From contig NZ_CP010975.1 in assembly GCF_000981765.1 (NCBI RefSeq), forward strand, positions 248,001-312,000: a stretch of DNA of 64,000 bases, written 5' to 3'. The position numbers were made by a program, and so were the translations under genes. How positions within the stretch are numbered: position 1 is the stretch's first letter; the number at the start of each line of letters is the position of its first letter. Origin of the DNA: Kangiella geojedonensis (GTDB lineage: Bacteria > Pseudomonadota > Gammaproteobacteria > Enterobacterales > Kangiellaceae). Positions 39,198 to 50,900 of the stretch are shown one piece after another. A model generated the notes under the pieces. That model saw only the letters and a program-made list of their open reading frames with translations, made no database searches and was not told the origin of the DNA.

Positions 39198-40349
39198 TTA
39201 TTTAATCCAGGCCATAGGGTTCTGTGGTTTACCCTTATATCGTATCTCGAAATAGAGTCCTGTTTCGCCACTGCCGCCACTGCCACCTGATGTTGCTACA
39301 GGTTCACCCGCTTCAACCCAGTCTCCCGGCGACTTCATGAGTGTTTGATTTTGGCCATAAAGTGATAAGTAACCTTGACCATGATCAACGATTACTAAGA
39401 GTCCATATCCGCGCAGCCAGTCTGAAAACACCACTTGTCCATGATGAATAGCATGGACCATATCGCCTTCTTTAGCCCCAATTAAAACGCCGTTCCACTT
39501 TAAACGGTTTCCCAGTTTATTGCTACCGTAACGCGAAAGGAGAGAGCCTTGTGCTGGGCGTTGCAGCTTATTTTTGTATTTTCCCAGTCCTGTAAGAGAC
39601 TGCTTAGGCGCAAACTGTCGCAATGTTTTTTCAATGGACTGAATAACCTTGCCAAGCTCTTGTTCATCGCGCTTTAATTTAGAAAGGCGCGAGTTCTGAT
39701 TGCTATAGCTATTTTTAAGTTGCTGTAATGCAACCTTTTGTTGTTCCTTCAATTTGACTTGATTAGCTTGTTGTTCTTTTTGATTTTTCTCAAGCTCTGA
39801 TAGCGAAACTAATGTGGTTTGTATTTCTTGTTCGATGGTTTTGAGTTGTTTTAAAGTCTCTTGCAACTCTTCAATATCATCGATGCGAGCTTGGTTGAGG
39901 TATCTAAAGTACTCAAGCATCCGTGAAACTTTAGTCGGATCTTCTTGATTGAGAATCAGTTTAACGTATTCCTGCTTTCCGGAAATATAAGCACTTTTTA
40001 GCTGAGCAGCCAATTGCTTGCGTTGCTTTTCTCTAAGCGTAATTTTTTGCTGTTGCTCAACTTTTAATTGGTTAAGCTTTTGTTGAGCGCTACTGAGTTT
40101 GTCACGGGTTTGTCTTAACTCGGTAGTGGCCTGAGCTAAAGCTCGATCAATGGTTTGGATCTTTTGCTGGGCTTCGCTTTGTTCTTTAAGGTTTGCTTGT
40201 AATTCTTTTTGGATATCAGAAATTGCAGCCTTAAGAATCTTAAGTTCTTTTTCAGCTTGCGCTTTATTATTATTCGCTGATTTAGCCGAAAGTGAAAAGG
40301 CCACCAAGAAAGTGATGAGGCATATCAATAATCGTCTTGGTGGCATCAT
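39198..40349 (-). CDS. envC: EnvC-type murein hydrolase activator
   Basis: A 383-residue periplasmic protein with signal peptide (to about residue 24), a long coiled coil (about 25-245) and a LytM/M23 domain at the end. The M23 domain appears degenerate in the zinc site, as in EnvC, which activates amidases during cell division rather than cutting peptidoglycan. It lies between gpmI and ctpA, the usual order. Confidence 0.9.
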   Translation of the reverse strand: MMPPRRLLICLITFLVAFSLSAKSANNNKAQAEKELKILKAAISDIQKELQANLKEQSEAQQKIQTIDRALAQATTELRQTRDKLSSAQQKLNQLKVEQQQKITLREKQRKQLAAQLKSAYISGKQEYVKLILNQEDPTKVSRMLEYFRYLNQARIDDIEELQETLKQLKTIEQEIQTTLVSLSELEKNQKEQQANQVKLKEQQKVALQQLKNSYSNQNSRLSKLKRDEQELGKVIQSIEKTLRQFAPKQSLTGLGKYKNKLQRPAQGSLLSRYGSNKLGNRLKWNGVLIGAKEGDMVHAIHHGQVVFSDWLRGYGLLVIVDHGQGYLSLYGQNQTLMKSPGDWVEAGEPVATSGGSGGSGETGLYFEIRYKGKPQNPMAWIK

Positions 40350-40371
40350 TCAGTATTAACCTTGTTCAATG

Positions 40372-41904
40372 TTACAGCTTGAAAATCGGGCGACCAGTCA
40401 TTTCATCAGGAATCGGCAGATCCATCAAGGTTAATAAAGTTGGCGCCAAGTCAGATAATACGCCGTCTGTGACAGCTGGCTCAGTTTTACGACCAATATA
40501 AAGTAAAGGCACCGGTTCGCTGGTGTGTGCGGTGTGGGCCTGGCCTGTTGCTGCGTCAGCCATTTTCTCGGCATTGCCATGATCGGCAGTAATTAATGCT
40601 TCGCCGCCTACCTTTTCCAGTGCTTCAACAATTCGGCCAATGCATTCGTCTAGAGCTTCAATGGCTTTTACTGTCGCTTCGAAGTTACCCGTGTGCCCAA
40701 CCATATCAGGGTTGGCGAAGTTACAAATAATTGCATCGTACTCTTGGTTCTCGATGACCTTAACCAAATGATCCGTTACCAGCTTAGCGTTCATCTCAGG
40801 CTGTAAGTCGTAAGTCGCGACATCTGGCGAAGGGATTAATTCGCGATCTTCGCCAGTAAAAGGTGTCTCAACGCCACCATTGAAGAAGAAAGTGACATGC
40901 GCATACTTTTCAGTTTCTGCAATGCGTAATTGCTTCTTGCCGAGCTTCATGAGATGCTCACCAAGCACATTGTTCATGCTGATCGGCGGATAAGCGATAG
41001 AGGCATCGATATCCGTCGCATACTGAGTCAGCATCACAAAGTCTGCTAACTCCGGACGAGTCCCACGTTCAAAGCCATCAAAGTTGTCATTGGCAAAAGC
41101 TTTGCTGATTTGGCGCGCGCGATCAGCGCGATAGTTCATGAAAATAACGCTGTCCCCGTCCTCGATAGGGGCTGCTTCGCCAATAACCGTTGCTTTGACA
41201 AACTCATCGTTCTCATCGCGATCGTAAGCGGCTTTTAATGCACTAACACCATCAATGAATTGATATTCGGCTTTACCTTGAGTCAACATGTCGTATGCCA
41301 TCTCAACTCGCTCCCAGCGATTATCCCGATCCATCGCATAGTAACGACCAACCATTGTGGCTAAGCGACCAACGCCAGCATCTTTACAAGCATTGTCGAG
41401 TTTAATGATACTGGCTTCAGCGCTTCGAGGTGGCATATCGCGGCCGTCTAAGAAGGCGTGAATATAAACCTTCTTTGCGCCGCGTTGCTGACACAGTTTT
41501 ATGGCGGTATGGATGTGGTCTTCGTGGCTATGAACACCGCCCGGGGATAGCAACCCCATCAAGTGAACGGCTTTATCTTTGCTGACTGCCTTATCAATAG
41601 CTTTTAAGAGCGTCTGATTATCAAAGAAATCGCCGGTTTCGATATCTTTACTGATGCGGGTGTAATCTTGATAGACCACACGGCCCGCACCCAAATTCAA
41701 GTGTCCAACTTCTGAGTTGCCCATCTGACCATCAGGTAAACCAACGTCGGTCCCCGAGCCAGAAATCAGGGTGTGGCTGTACTGATCCCAATACTTGTCC
41801 CAATTCGGGGTATTGGCCGCCATGATGGCGTTATCTTTCGGATCTTCGCTATATCCCCAACCATCAAGAATGATCAAGGCAACAGGTTTTGGACTATTAC
41901 TCAT
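40372..41904 (-). CDS. gpmI: 2,3-bisphosphoglycerate-independent phosphoglycerate mutase
   Basis: A 510-residue Mn-dependent glycolytic enzyme. The start has [20 protein letters not shown]. The catalytic serine lies in [15 protein letters not shown], and metal residues in [12 protein letters not shown] and [13 protein letters not shown]. First gene of gpmI-envC-ctpA. Confidence 0.96.
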   Translation of the reverse strand: MSNSPKPVALIILDGWGYSEDPKDNAIMAANTPNWDKYWDQYSHTLISGSGTDVGLPDGQMGNSEVGHLNLGAGRVVYQDYTRISKDIETGDFFDNQTLLKAIDKAVSKDKAVHLMGLLSPGGVHSHEDHIHTAIKLCQQRGAKKVYIHAFLDGRDMPPRSAEASIIKLDNACKDAGVGRLATMVGRYYAMDRDNRWERVEMAYDMLTQGKAEYQFIDGVSALKAAYDRDENDEFVKATVIGEAAPIEDGDSVIFMNYRADRARQISKAFANDNFDGFERGTRPELADFVMLTQYATDIDASIAYPPISMNNVLGEHLMKLGKKQLRIAETEKYAHVTFFFNGGVETPFTGEDRELIPSPDVATYDLQPEMNAKLVTDHLVKVIENQEYDAIICNFANPDMVGHTGNFEATVKAIEALDECIGRIVEALEKVGGEALITADHGNAEKMADAATGQAHTAHTSEPVPLLYIGRKTEPAVTDGVLSDLAPTLLTLMDLPIPDEMTGRPIFKL

Positions 41905-42027
41905 GAAATTAGATATAAATGACGAACTTATGAGCTATTGTATCGTGCCAAGGGTGGTGAGACCAGAGCAAAGACAGAGGTGACTCTATGTTAACCATAG
42001 GTTGTTACACATTTGGTCAGAAATAGA

Positions 42028-42057
42028 TTGAATCAATACAGACGTTCATTCTATATT
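42028..42057 (+). promoter_or_regulatory. Candidate sigma-70 promoter of the slipin gene
   Basis: TTGAAT (42028-42033), 18-base spacer, TATATT (42052-42057), 50 bases before the slipin start. Spacing and boxes fit a sigma-70 promoter; no experiment. Confidence 0.5.
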
Positions 42058-42106
42058 GTCCTCTTCATAATAATTTAAAGAAGTAATGTAAAAGAGGAAT
42101 TTTTTA

Positions 42107-43015
42107 ATGGAATTTGTTATTTATGCAATTGTAGCCCTTGTTGTCCTTGGTATCTTTTTAGGGGTTAAAACCGTCTCTCAGGGTAACCAATATACGGTAG
42201 AGCGCTTTGGTAAATACCGAAAAACCTTAACCCCCGGGCTACACGTAATCGTTCCCATCATTGATCGTATCGGCGCGAAAGTGAATATGATGGAGCAGGT
42301 CTTGGACATCCCCGCCCAGCAGGTCATTTCGCAAGATAACGCCACTGTGACGATTGATGCAGTGTGCTTTTACCAAGTCGTTGATCCTGTAAAAGCAACG
42401 TATGAAGTGAATCAACTGCATCGTGCCATGCAAAACTTGGTCATGACTAACATTCGTACGGTTTTAGGTAGCATGGACTTGGACTGGATGCTGTCGAAGC
42501 GTGATGAAATCAACGCACGTATTTTGACGATTGTTGATGAAGCGACAAATCCTTGGGGCGTAAAAGTCACGCGTATTGAAATTAAAGACATACTACCACC
42601 GCATGACTTGGTTGAAGCGATGGGGCGTCAGATGAAGGCCGAGCGTTTGAAGCGTGCACAAATTTTGGAAGCGGAAGGTACCAAGCAAGCGGAAATCTTA
42701 GAAGCTGAGGGTGAAAAGCAAGCTCAGATCTTAACCGCTGAAGGTGCCAAAGAAGCAGCATTCAGAGAAGCTGAGGCTCGTGAGCGTCAAGCCGAAGCCG
42801 AAGCGAATGCAACGACCATGGTTTCGAATGCGATTGCAGAAGGTAACGTGCAGGCGATTAACTACTTTGTGGCACAAAAATACGTAGACGCGTTAGGTAA
42901 GATTGCGACGTCAGACAACCAGAAAGTACTAATGCTACCGTTAGAAGCATCGTCGGTCATTGGTTCGGTTGCAGGCGTAGCCGAAATCGCTAAAGAAGCG
43001 TTCAGTAATAAGTAA
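42107..43015 (+). CDS. SPFH domain / stomatin-like protein (slipin, QmcA type)
   Basis: A 302-residue membrane-microdomain protein. One N-terminal membrane segment (residues 2-22), SPFH domain with [26 protein letters not shown], and a helical, Glu/Ala-rich repeat region ([21 protein letters not shown]) that oligomerises. It pairs with the NfeD gene 29 bases downstream, a very common two-gene unit. Confidence 0.92.
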   Translation: MEFVIYAIVALVVLGIFLGVKTVSQGNQYTVERFGKYRKTLTPGLHVIVPIIDRIGAKVNMMEQVLDIPAQQVISQDNATVTIDAVCFYQVVDPVKATYEVNQLHRAMQNLVMTNIRTVLGSMDLDWMLSKRDEINARILTIVDEATNPWGVKVTRIEIKDILPPHDLVEAMGRQMKAERLKRAQILEAEGTKQAEILEAEGEKQAQILTAEGAKEAAFREAEARERQAEAEANATTMVSNAIAEGNVQAINYFVAQKYVDALGKIATSDNQKVLMLPLEASSVIGSVAGVAEIAKEAFSNK

Positions 43016-43044
43016 TCGCGGATAAAAAACAAATAGGAGTCGTT

Positions 43045-43497
43045 ATGGAGTTCTTCTCAAGCGCAGAGTATTGGCACTGGATGGTTTTTGGTCTGGTGCT
43101 GTTGATTCTAGAAATGTTCGCACCTGGCGCTATCTTATTATGGCTAGGTATCGCAGCATTAATCGTCGGAAGCTTACTGCTGTTTCTAGGAGAACTCTTA
43201 ACGCCTGAGTGGCAATGGATTGTATTCTCGGTGTTCTCGGTTGTGAGCATCGTTGTCTGGCGCAGTTACAGCAAAAAGCGAAGGTTGAATGAACCTGAAG
43301 AAGACAGCTCGTTGAATAACCGCGGCAAATCACTTATCGGCCAAACGTTCACCTTAGCCACCGCTATCGAAAACGGCGTGGGCAAAGCTAAAGTCGGCGA
43401 CACTTACTGGCGCGTTACAGGACCTGAAACACCACAAGGTGAAAAAGTCAAAGTGGTTGGGTTTGAAGGCGCGACTTTGAAGGTGGAACCAATATAA
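43045..43497 (+). CDS. NfeD family protein
   Basis: A 150-residue protein with two or three N-terminal spans (VFGLVLLILEMFAPGAILLWLG) and a C-terminal OB-fold domain (GQTFTLATAIENGVGKAKVGDTYWRV). NfeD partners with slipins at membrane microdomains. It is the last backbone gene before the accessory island. Confidence 0.9.
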   Translation: MEFFSSAEYWHWMVFGLVLLILEMFAPGAILLWLGIAALIVGSLLLFLGELLTPEWQWIVFSVFSVVSIVVWRSYSKKRRLNEPEEDSSLNNRGKSLIGQTFTLATAIENGVGKAKVGDTYWRVTGPETPQGEKVKVVGFEGATLKVEPI

Positions 43498-43800
43498 AGC
43501 TGCACGGCTCTATGCTGTAGCTGTTGAAAGTTACAGGAGTTACAGAGTTGTTACGTTGAACGTCATAGCTAGCTTTTAAGAAGGGGGCGAAGAAACCTCA
43601 CAAAAGCAACTGCGACTAAAGCTAGATGTAATTCATTTATAAAAAAACGATATAACCAAAAGAAATTTGATACAAAGCGATACAATATTCCTCTTGAGAA
43701 ATTATAGAAGTCAATATAGCATTCTGTGGAATAACCACCTTGAAGTTTAGGTGATTAGTCGTAAAAACTTCATAAAAATAAAGCTTATAAGGGAAAAAGG

Positions 43801-44151
43801 ATGAAAAAGATTTCAATATTACTATCAACTCTTTTATTTATATCTCTACTTCCATTGTTAGCTGAAGCTGACTGTGGGGGGAACTCATGTACCAATGTGT
43901 ATGTGGATAAATTATCTGTTCAAGGCAATAGCTCTGAGTTAGTTTATATAGGTACAAGTGGGGATGAGGCGCAACTTGACTGCGAAGCTCATGCCGGACT
44001 TTATGCCATTCTAGACTCGAATCAGGGAAATGCAGATAAAATATACTCTACTCTTCTAGCTGCCCAGTTGGCAAACAAGAAAGTTAAGATCAGAATTGCT
44101 ACGAATACAGTGGGATGTAAAGTGGCTTACATTACTCTTGACCGCCAATAA
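43801..44151 (+). CDS. Small secreted island protein 1, 116 aa
   Basis: Signal peptide of about 23 residues (LLFISLLPLLAEA). The mature part has cysteines (CGGNSC, LDCEAHA, GCKVAY), a strand-rich first half and the helix motif DKIYSTLLAAQLANKKVKIRI that marks this island's family. It starts 304 bases after nfeD with an AGGGAAAAAGG ribosome site. No named family is recognised; an OB-fold B-subunit-like role is only a hypothesis. Confidence 0.7.
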   Translation: MKKISILLSTLLFISLLPLLAEADCGGNSCTNVYVDKLSVQGNSSELVYIGTSGDEAQLDCEAHAGLYAILDSNQGNADKIYSTLLAAQLANKKVKIRIATNTVGCKVAYITLDRQ

Positions 44152-44172
44152 TAACGGTCAAACGGACTTGGT

Positions 44173-44502
44173 GTGAAAAAGTTAGGGTTAGCGCGGTTAT
44201 ATTACGTCCTCATTCACAGCTCACGCAGAAATATTAAAAACAGGCACTAATAAAATTGCATCGCTTTATTCATACGGTTATTTGAATAAAATTGATGTCT
44301 ATATTCCTTTTAAAAAGGGGCTTTGTGAATACCCGACGGATGTTACCTTTACCCACAGTAACCAGGATTCAAAACCATGGTGTCCTTCGAGTTAACTGCC
44401 TATACCGCCAAAAAAAACCTTCAGTTCCAAGTCGACTCATATCAAATATGGAGTGGCCCTACTAAGACAAAATGTAAGGTCGATACAATAATTTTGAATT
44501 AG
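44173..44502 (+). pseudogene. Decayed small secreted island protein 2
   Basis: From GTG 44173 (VKKLGLARLYY) the frame shifts within the signal region to AHAEILKTGTNKIASLYSYG and CEYPTDVTFTHSN. It shifts again near 44380 to FELTAYTAKKNLQFQVDSYQ and KCKVDTIILN, ending TAG 44500-44502. Read together, these fragments have the same plan as the intact neighbours: one strand-rich half, a cysteine, a helix with TA-x4-K, a second cysteine and a final strand. At least two frameshifts make it a pseudogene, unless they are assembly errors. Confidence 0.6.
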
Positions 44503-44512
44503 GGAAAATATC

Positions 44513-44860
44513 ATGAAAATCAGAGTGTTTTTGCTACTTGTTTTATTAATGAGCGGAGGTAGTGCTTCAACCGCAGCAGCATTATATTGTAAAGGAAAGA
44601 TTAGCAAAGTATTTGTTAGAGATAATGGAGATCTCCTAGTCTACTTAGACTGGAGGAGAAATTACTCAAAGTTGTGACATTTGAACGAAGCAGATTTGAG
44701 TACAGTTGTTTGTTCGATGTGGGCCTCATACGCAGCAAAGGCTTTGGAGTAATAAATAGCAGTTATTCATAGTTATAAAGCGTTTAATGGGATAACGTGT
44801 CAGGATTTGCCGACATATAGCAACACTCCTACTACAAACTATTTGATGCTTAAAAACTGA
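44513..44860 (+). pseudogene. Decayed small secreted island protein 3
   Basis: ATG 44513 with AGGGAAA upstream gives a signal peptide and LYCKGKISKVFVRDNGDLLVYLDW, then an in-frame TGA at 44675. The same frame continues with NEADLSTVVCSMWASYAAKAL, the family helix, to TAA 44750. A different frame then gives ITCQDLPTYSNTPTTNYLML to TGA 44858-44860, matching the expected cysteine and end strand. So one stop and one frameshift interrupt a family member. Confidence 0.6.
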
Positions 44861-44905
44861 AAATATAACCGAAAAAATTAATAATTGAATAATTGGAGAA
44901 AGGCG

Positions 44906-47900
44906 ATGACTCTCATCAGAGCTACGAAAGTATTTCTAGCATTAATAATCTTTTTAGCTATATCTAGTTTGAAAGCTGCACCAGGAGCGCCAGAAAATGT
45001 AGAAATACGCTCTGATGAAGCCAGTAAATATGTATTAATACATGGCGATGTACCATTTTTGGTTCCTGTTAAGGCAAGCGATGATGATGGTAATTTTTCT
45101 GTATCTTGGGACGAAAATAGCGGTGCAGATTATTATCAATATCGCGTATGTGAAGATGGAGTCTGCGGTGATTGGGAGCAAACAGGAGCAAATTCAGTTG
45201 GCATTCAAGTAAACGGTGCAGGTGATTTCACGGTGGAAGTCAGTGCTTGTGATGCAAGCGGCTGTAGCTCAGTCAGCAGCTCTGAAGAACTGTATGTTAA
45301 CCCTCAAACGGTTATCAGTGAGGAGTCTCCGGAAGCAGCACCGTTACGCAACACAATGACGACAGCTGATATACCGGCAGCTTTAGACTCTTCAGATAAA
45401 GTCGGGGCTGTTGCAGGTCAGTTCCGTGTTAATGAGTCAGGACAAGCAACGTATAATGTTCCAATTTTTACCCCAAAAGGACGTGGCGGTATAAAGCCAA
45501 GCGTTTCCCTCAGTTACAGTTCTCAAGGGGGGCATGGAACACTGGGAGTTGGTTGGTCTCTTGCAACAGGATCGGCGATTACACGTTGTCGACAAACATC
45601 AGAAATTGATGGAGTGGATAAGGGCATAACCTTAACGCTTGATGATAGATTCTGCTTAGATGGTCAGCGCCTTATCCTAGCAAGTGGAGTTTACGGAGAA
45701 GCTAACTCTACTTACCGTACAGAAATTGCAAGTCAAACAAAAGTGGTCGCAAAGGGGACTGCTGGTGAGGGACCTTCTTATTTTGAAGTGTATAGAAAGG
45801 ATGGTTCAAAAAGCCTGTATGGATATACTTCAGATTCTCAATTAGAAGCGAATGTCGTTAATTCACTAAGCGGTTCAGCGGTTAGCTCTGATGTGCAGGA
45901 TACTGTCATTAGGTGGTCTCAAAGTAGTTATATAGATAACCCGTATCTTAATACACCTAATACCATTCACTACGAATATCAAAAATCAGAGAATTTTGGT
46001 GAGCAAGTCTTAGAGAAAATAACATACCCCCCGTCAGTTGAAATTGACTTTGTTTATCAGCGCACTTTTATTCAAGGAGGTATGAGTGTTGGGGGATACA
46101 GTCGAACATCGAAAAAGCTAACCCAAATTATTGTCCGAGACAACAACATTGATGTCAGAAAATATGACCTAGCTTATAAGACAAAACAACAGTCTCCAAT
46201 GTCAGAATTTGAAGACGGTCCATTTCTAGATCCAGGGTACACAGTAACTGTAGATCAGTATCCTTTACGTTTAAATCGAATAACAGAGTCAGCGAAAAAT
46301 AGTAGTGGAATTTGGATTAGCAAAAAGCCAACTGACTTTGAGTGGATTGAAAACACCTCAGGTTATTATGAAGGTAATTTTGAAACTGAGCTAGAAGCAC
46401 CGACTTGGGTTACTGAATATGACAGTAAGATCTTTAGAGGTAACTTCCAAGCGGGTGATATTAACGGCGACGGAAATCAAGACTTAGTCTACGCTGAAAA
46501 AAGACCTTCTGACGGTAGCATCATTTATCGTATATTGAAGTCGAAAGGCGGTAACTATGATCAGATTGGGGGATCATTTGAACCGATAAACTCATCCCAA
46601 AATATCGGTGTTCAAGGTCCTGAGCGTGATGATTTTACATGGTCTCTTTTTGACTATAATGGTGACGGATATACCGACCTATTTACCACCGACCACAATG
46701 GAAGTGGCTCCTATGATATCAAAGTCCTAAAAGGTGGCTTAGTAGGATATTTTGGGTATAACTCAATAGTTAGTGGTATCACAACAACATCGCATAAGAC
46801 ATCTCGTCCGCAAGACTATAACGGTGATGGCTTGCCAGATTTGCTGATAAAAAATGGTTCAGGATGGCAGGTTTTATGGATGGAGAAAACGGGGGAATCG
46901 ACAAGCCCACAAGAGTGGGGAAGCCCTCAGCCTATATCCTTTATAGGTTTCCCGGAAAAACCAGAGTCTAATTTCACAGGCGGTTATGTGTATTTGGAAG
47001 ACTTCGAAATGAACAAGCACCGGGTCGCCGATTTTAACGGAGATGGTAGTGCTGATTTAGTGGTTACAAGAACGATTACCAAGCAATATACCTGTGGTGA
47101 AGGAGGAGAGCTAGAGCCTTTAAGTTGCAGTGAGGAAGTGAGTAAAGCTGACTATATTGCACTGTCTGACGGCAATGGTAATTTCAGCAAGTCAACAGCT
47201 TTACCGAGTGGTGTAGCGAAGGATAGCGACGATAATAGGATTGAGCAATTCAGTGATGTCAACGGCGACAGCCTTGCTGATTATTTATACAAGGACAAAT
47301 CAGATGACTATTGGTATTACCGACTCAATACAGGGATAAAACTTTTAAGCCCTGTTAAGCTAATCGCGGTTGGAACAAGTGCTTATCCGGTATTACTTGA
47401 CTACAACAGCGACGGTAGAAAAGATATTGTCTTTACCAAGAGCGGTGATTTGCATGTGGTTGCTGGTAAGGAATTGGGTTTCCACTACGAAGCCATATCA
47501 ACGAATATCAGAATCGGTACCGGCAATCGAGTGTCCTCCTATGCCGACGTTAATGGCGATGGCATTCTAGAACACCTTAGAATTGATATGAGTAGTAGCA
47601 CTCATACGATCAGAGTGGATAGGCCAAAACAGCCTGATGAAACGCACCGTTACGTCATTAATAAAATTAAAAATGGGATGTCTAATGTCACGGATATTAC
47701 CTATAAGCCGCTAACAACAGACAGTGATCTTTATACCAAGGGAAGCGGTGCTGCCAACTTAGCTTGGGGTGCTGGAGCGAATTGCTCTACCAATAATCGA
47801 ACCAATTGTTCGCCAGTATTCGACTTAAACGGTCCAATGTATGTCGTTTCAGAAGTAGAAAGTACCTCTCCTACAGTAACAAACCCAGCAGGGAAAAGTG

Positions 47901-50900
47901 GGGTTAGTTATCGCTATGGTGAAGCCAGAATGCAGGCCAAAGGGCGTGGATTCCTTGGTTTTGAGTGGTTAGAAACAAAAGACTTGCAAACGGGTGTCAT
48001 TACTCGCACAGAATATAGGCAGGATTATCCATTTATTGGTAGCCCCTTAAGAACTACGGTTAAAATTAACAATCAAGTTATTAGCGACTCCTACAATCAA
48101 TGGGCTAAAAAAGGCATTGTATTAGGAAGCAATAAGAAAATTGTTTTCCCTTATATATTCAGGTCTGCCGAAACTCAGTGGAACTTGAATACTTCTGGCG
48201 GAACAACGTTAAACTCACAGACCTTAACCCAGTCTGAGTATGATGACTTTGCCAATGTCACGAAGCAGATAACTATCCAAAGCGAGAGCACACTTTACTC
48301 GCCGGGTGATGATTTTATTCCGAGTTTAGACAGCTCAACAGGCTTAACTAAAATCGTAACGAATAATAGCTACAACGAAAATATATTAAAATGGCAATTA
48401 GGGCGACTGACGAGTGCGAGTGTCAGGCATGATCGTAATGGAGATAGCATTACACGTGATAGTGCATTTCAATATTATGCGGATACAGGTTTCCTTAAGA
48501 AGGAGATCATTGAACCGAACTCTTCCGATATTCGTGAGAAGTTAACTACTGTTTATCAGTATGATAATTACGGAAATATAACTCTGAAAAGAACTTGTTC
48601 ATTGAATGTCAGTGATTGTTTGAACTCAACAAATGTTGATGATACTGACCCCTATCATATCAATCGTTGGACAGAATCTATTTATGACTCAGATGGACGC
48701 TATGTCACCAAAAGTAAAAATGCGTATGGACAAGTCACTCAGCAAGTATTCTCTAGGAATGCATTGGGACAACCCATTGAGTCTCGTTCGTTAAGCGGAG
48801 TAACAACCTTAAATGGTTACGGCGCTTTCGGACATAAATACTTCTCATATAACAGTGCCGGCAACTGGTCAAAAGAAACTAAGTTTTTATGCAACAGTAA
48901 CTGTCCTTCTTTGGCGGTATATGGGGTGAAATCTGAGGTAGCCACTGGTAAGAAGTCATACGTATATTTTGATGCCCTAGGTCGAGAAATTCAGAAAGCA
49001 GCGATTGGTTTTGATGGCCGGTATTCAGTAACGACTACTGAGTTTAATCTCCGAGGTTTAGCGGTTAAAGCCACGGAACCTAAGCTCCGTGACTACCCCT
49101 ATAGCTCAGTATCAGACGCTTACTTTGCAACAACGGACTATGACGTTCTTGGTCGACCTGAAGTCATAACTAACCCCGATGATGGAACAACAGAGATTGC
49201 ATACGAGGGGAAGCAAGTTATAACCACAAATCCGCTTCTTCAAGTCAAAACTGAGAAAAAAGATAGCTCTGGCAAAACAGTTGAAGTAATAGATAACAAG
49301 CTTAACTCATTGCACTATGATTATAATGCAACGGGTGACTTAACCACGCTCACTTTTGTTAACCAAGTGCAGTCAGAAATGCAATATGACGATCTTGGAC
49401 GAAAAATCTCAATGAAAGATGCGGATAAAGGTGGGGCTGACGGTAAAGCTTGGACTTATGAATACAACGCATTGGGTGAATTAGTTACACAGACTGATGC
49501 TAAGAGCCAAACGATCATCACTTATCGAGATCGCTTAGGCCGGATAATTAAGCGCCTCGATAAAAATTCCAGCGGTACCATTACCGGCAATCATCAGTGG
49601 TTTTATAATAACAACGCCTCACCGACCAATTACGGCTATGACGTGGGCAAGGTTTATAAAGAGATCGATTATATCTCAGGCTATGAAGTGCTTTATGGTT
49701 ATGACGATATAGGAAGATTGGATCAAACCTCCACATATATTGATAATGAGCTGTACATTGCAAGTACAGTTTTCGACCAGTTTGGTCGAGTATTCCAATC
49801 CTTTGACGCGGCGAGCTCAGAGTTTGCTAATGCAGGAACCCGTAATGTCTACAACCCATACGGTTATTTAGAAAGTGTCCATGATGCCCGAGGCGAGCCT
49901 CAATTAAGTAATCGATTACACTTTATTGAAGCGATGGATGCGCGCGGAAATGTAACGGTAGAAATCAAAGGTACAGATACGCGTACAGCAACAACCTATT
50001 TTGCAGATACTGGGCGCTTAAAAACAATCAGCACCGAGTCCAATAATAAACAAATCCAATTATTAGAATACTACTGGGATGCAATTGGCAACCTAAAGTG
50101 GAGAGAAACCAAAGATACCGTTACTAACGACATGATCCGCGAAGATTTTCTATACGATGAACTGAATCGTTTAACTAGCGCAGATCATCCCAATGAGAGC
50201 ATGGATATTACTTATTTTGATAATGGTAATATTAGAACCAAGTCTGGGGTTGGAACGTACAGTTATGGTGGAGCTTGTAATGGTGTTACAGCGGGTCCTC
50301 ATGCGGTAACGCAAACCACTTCCGCAGAGGGCGATGCAACTACCTATTGCTATGACGAAAACGGCAATATGCTGAGCGGTGATGGCCGTACCATGAGTTA
50401 TAGCACCTTTGATAAGTTGGTGCGCGTTGATAAAGGTGGGCACACTACGAAATTTGATTATGCACCAAGTCGTAGTCGTTATAAGCGTGTGGATATTGCG
50501 GATGGTAAAACAACCACCACTTATTACGTCGGCAATGTAGAAATTATTAAGCATAGTGATAAATCGTATACCACTTATAGACGAAATCTAGGTGGGGCTT
50601 TAGTCGAAGAAAAAACGAATGGAACTAAGAAAATACATTATCTGCATAAGGACCATTTAGGCTCGACAGACGTTATTACAAATACTTCGGGTAACGTTGT
50701 TCAGCATTTTAGCTTTAATGCTTTTGGCGAACGTCGAGATCCTATTAACTGGGAAACCTATACTAGCGGTAGCTTCTTAAGTTTAAGTCCGATGAGCAGT
50801 GCTTTATCTATGCGCGGCTATACCGGGCATGAGCAGGTGGACGAAGTCGGCCTGATACATATGAATGGACGGGTTTATGATTCAAAACTGGGACGATTTA

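Noticed and set aside
43498-43800. Possible small RNA or attachment site after nfeD
   Set aside because: No stem-loop with a U run, no tRNA-like fold and no matching repeat at the other island edge was seen.
50171-50554. 127-codon antisense frame in the RHS gene
   Set aside because: Low-complexity Ile/Thr-rich translation, a shadow of the repeat coding on the other strand.
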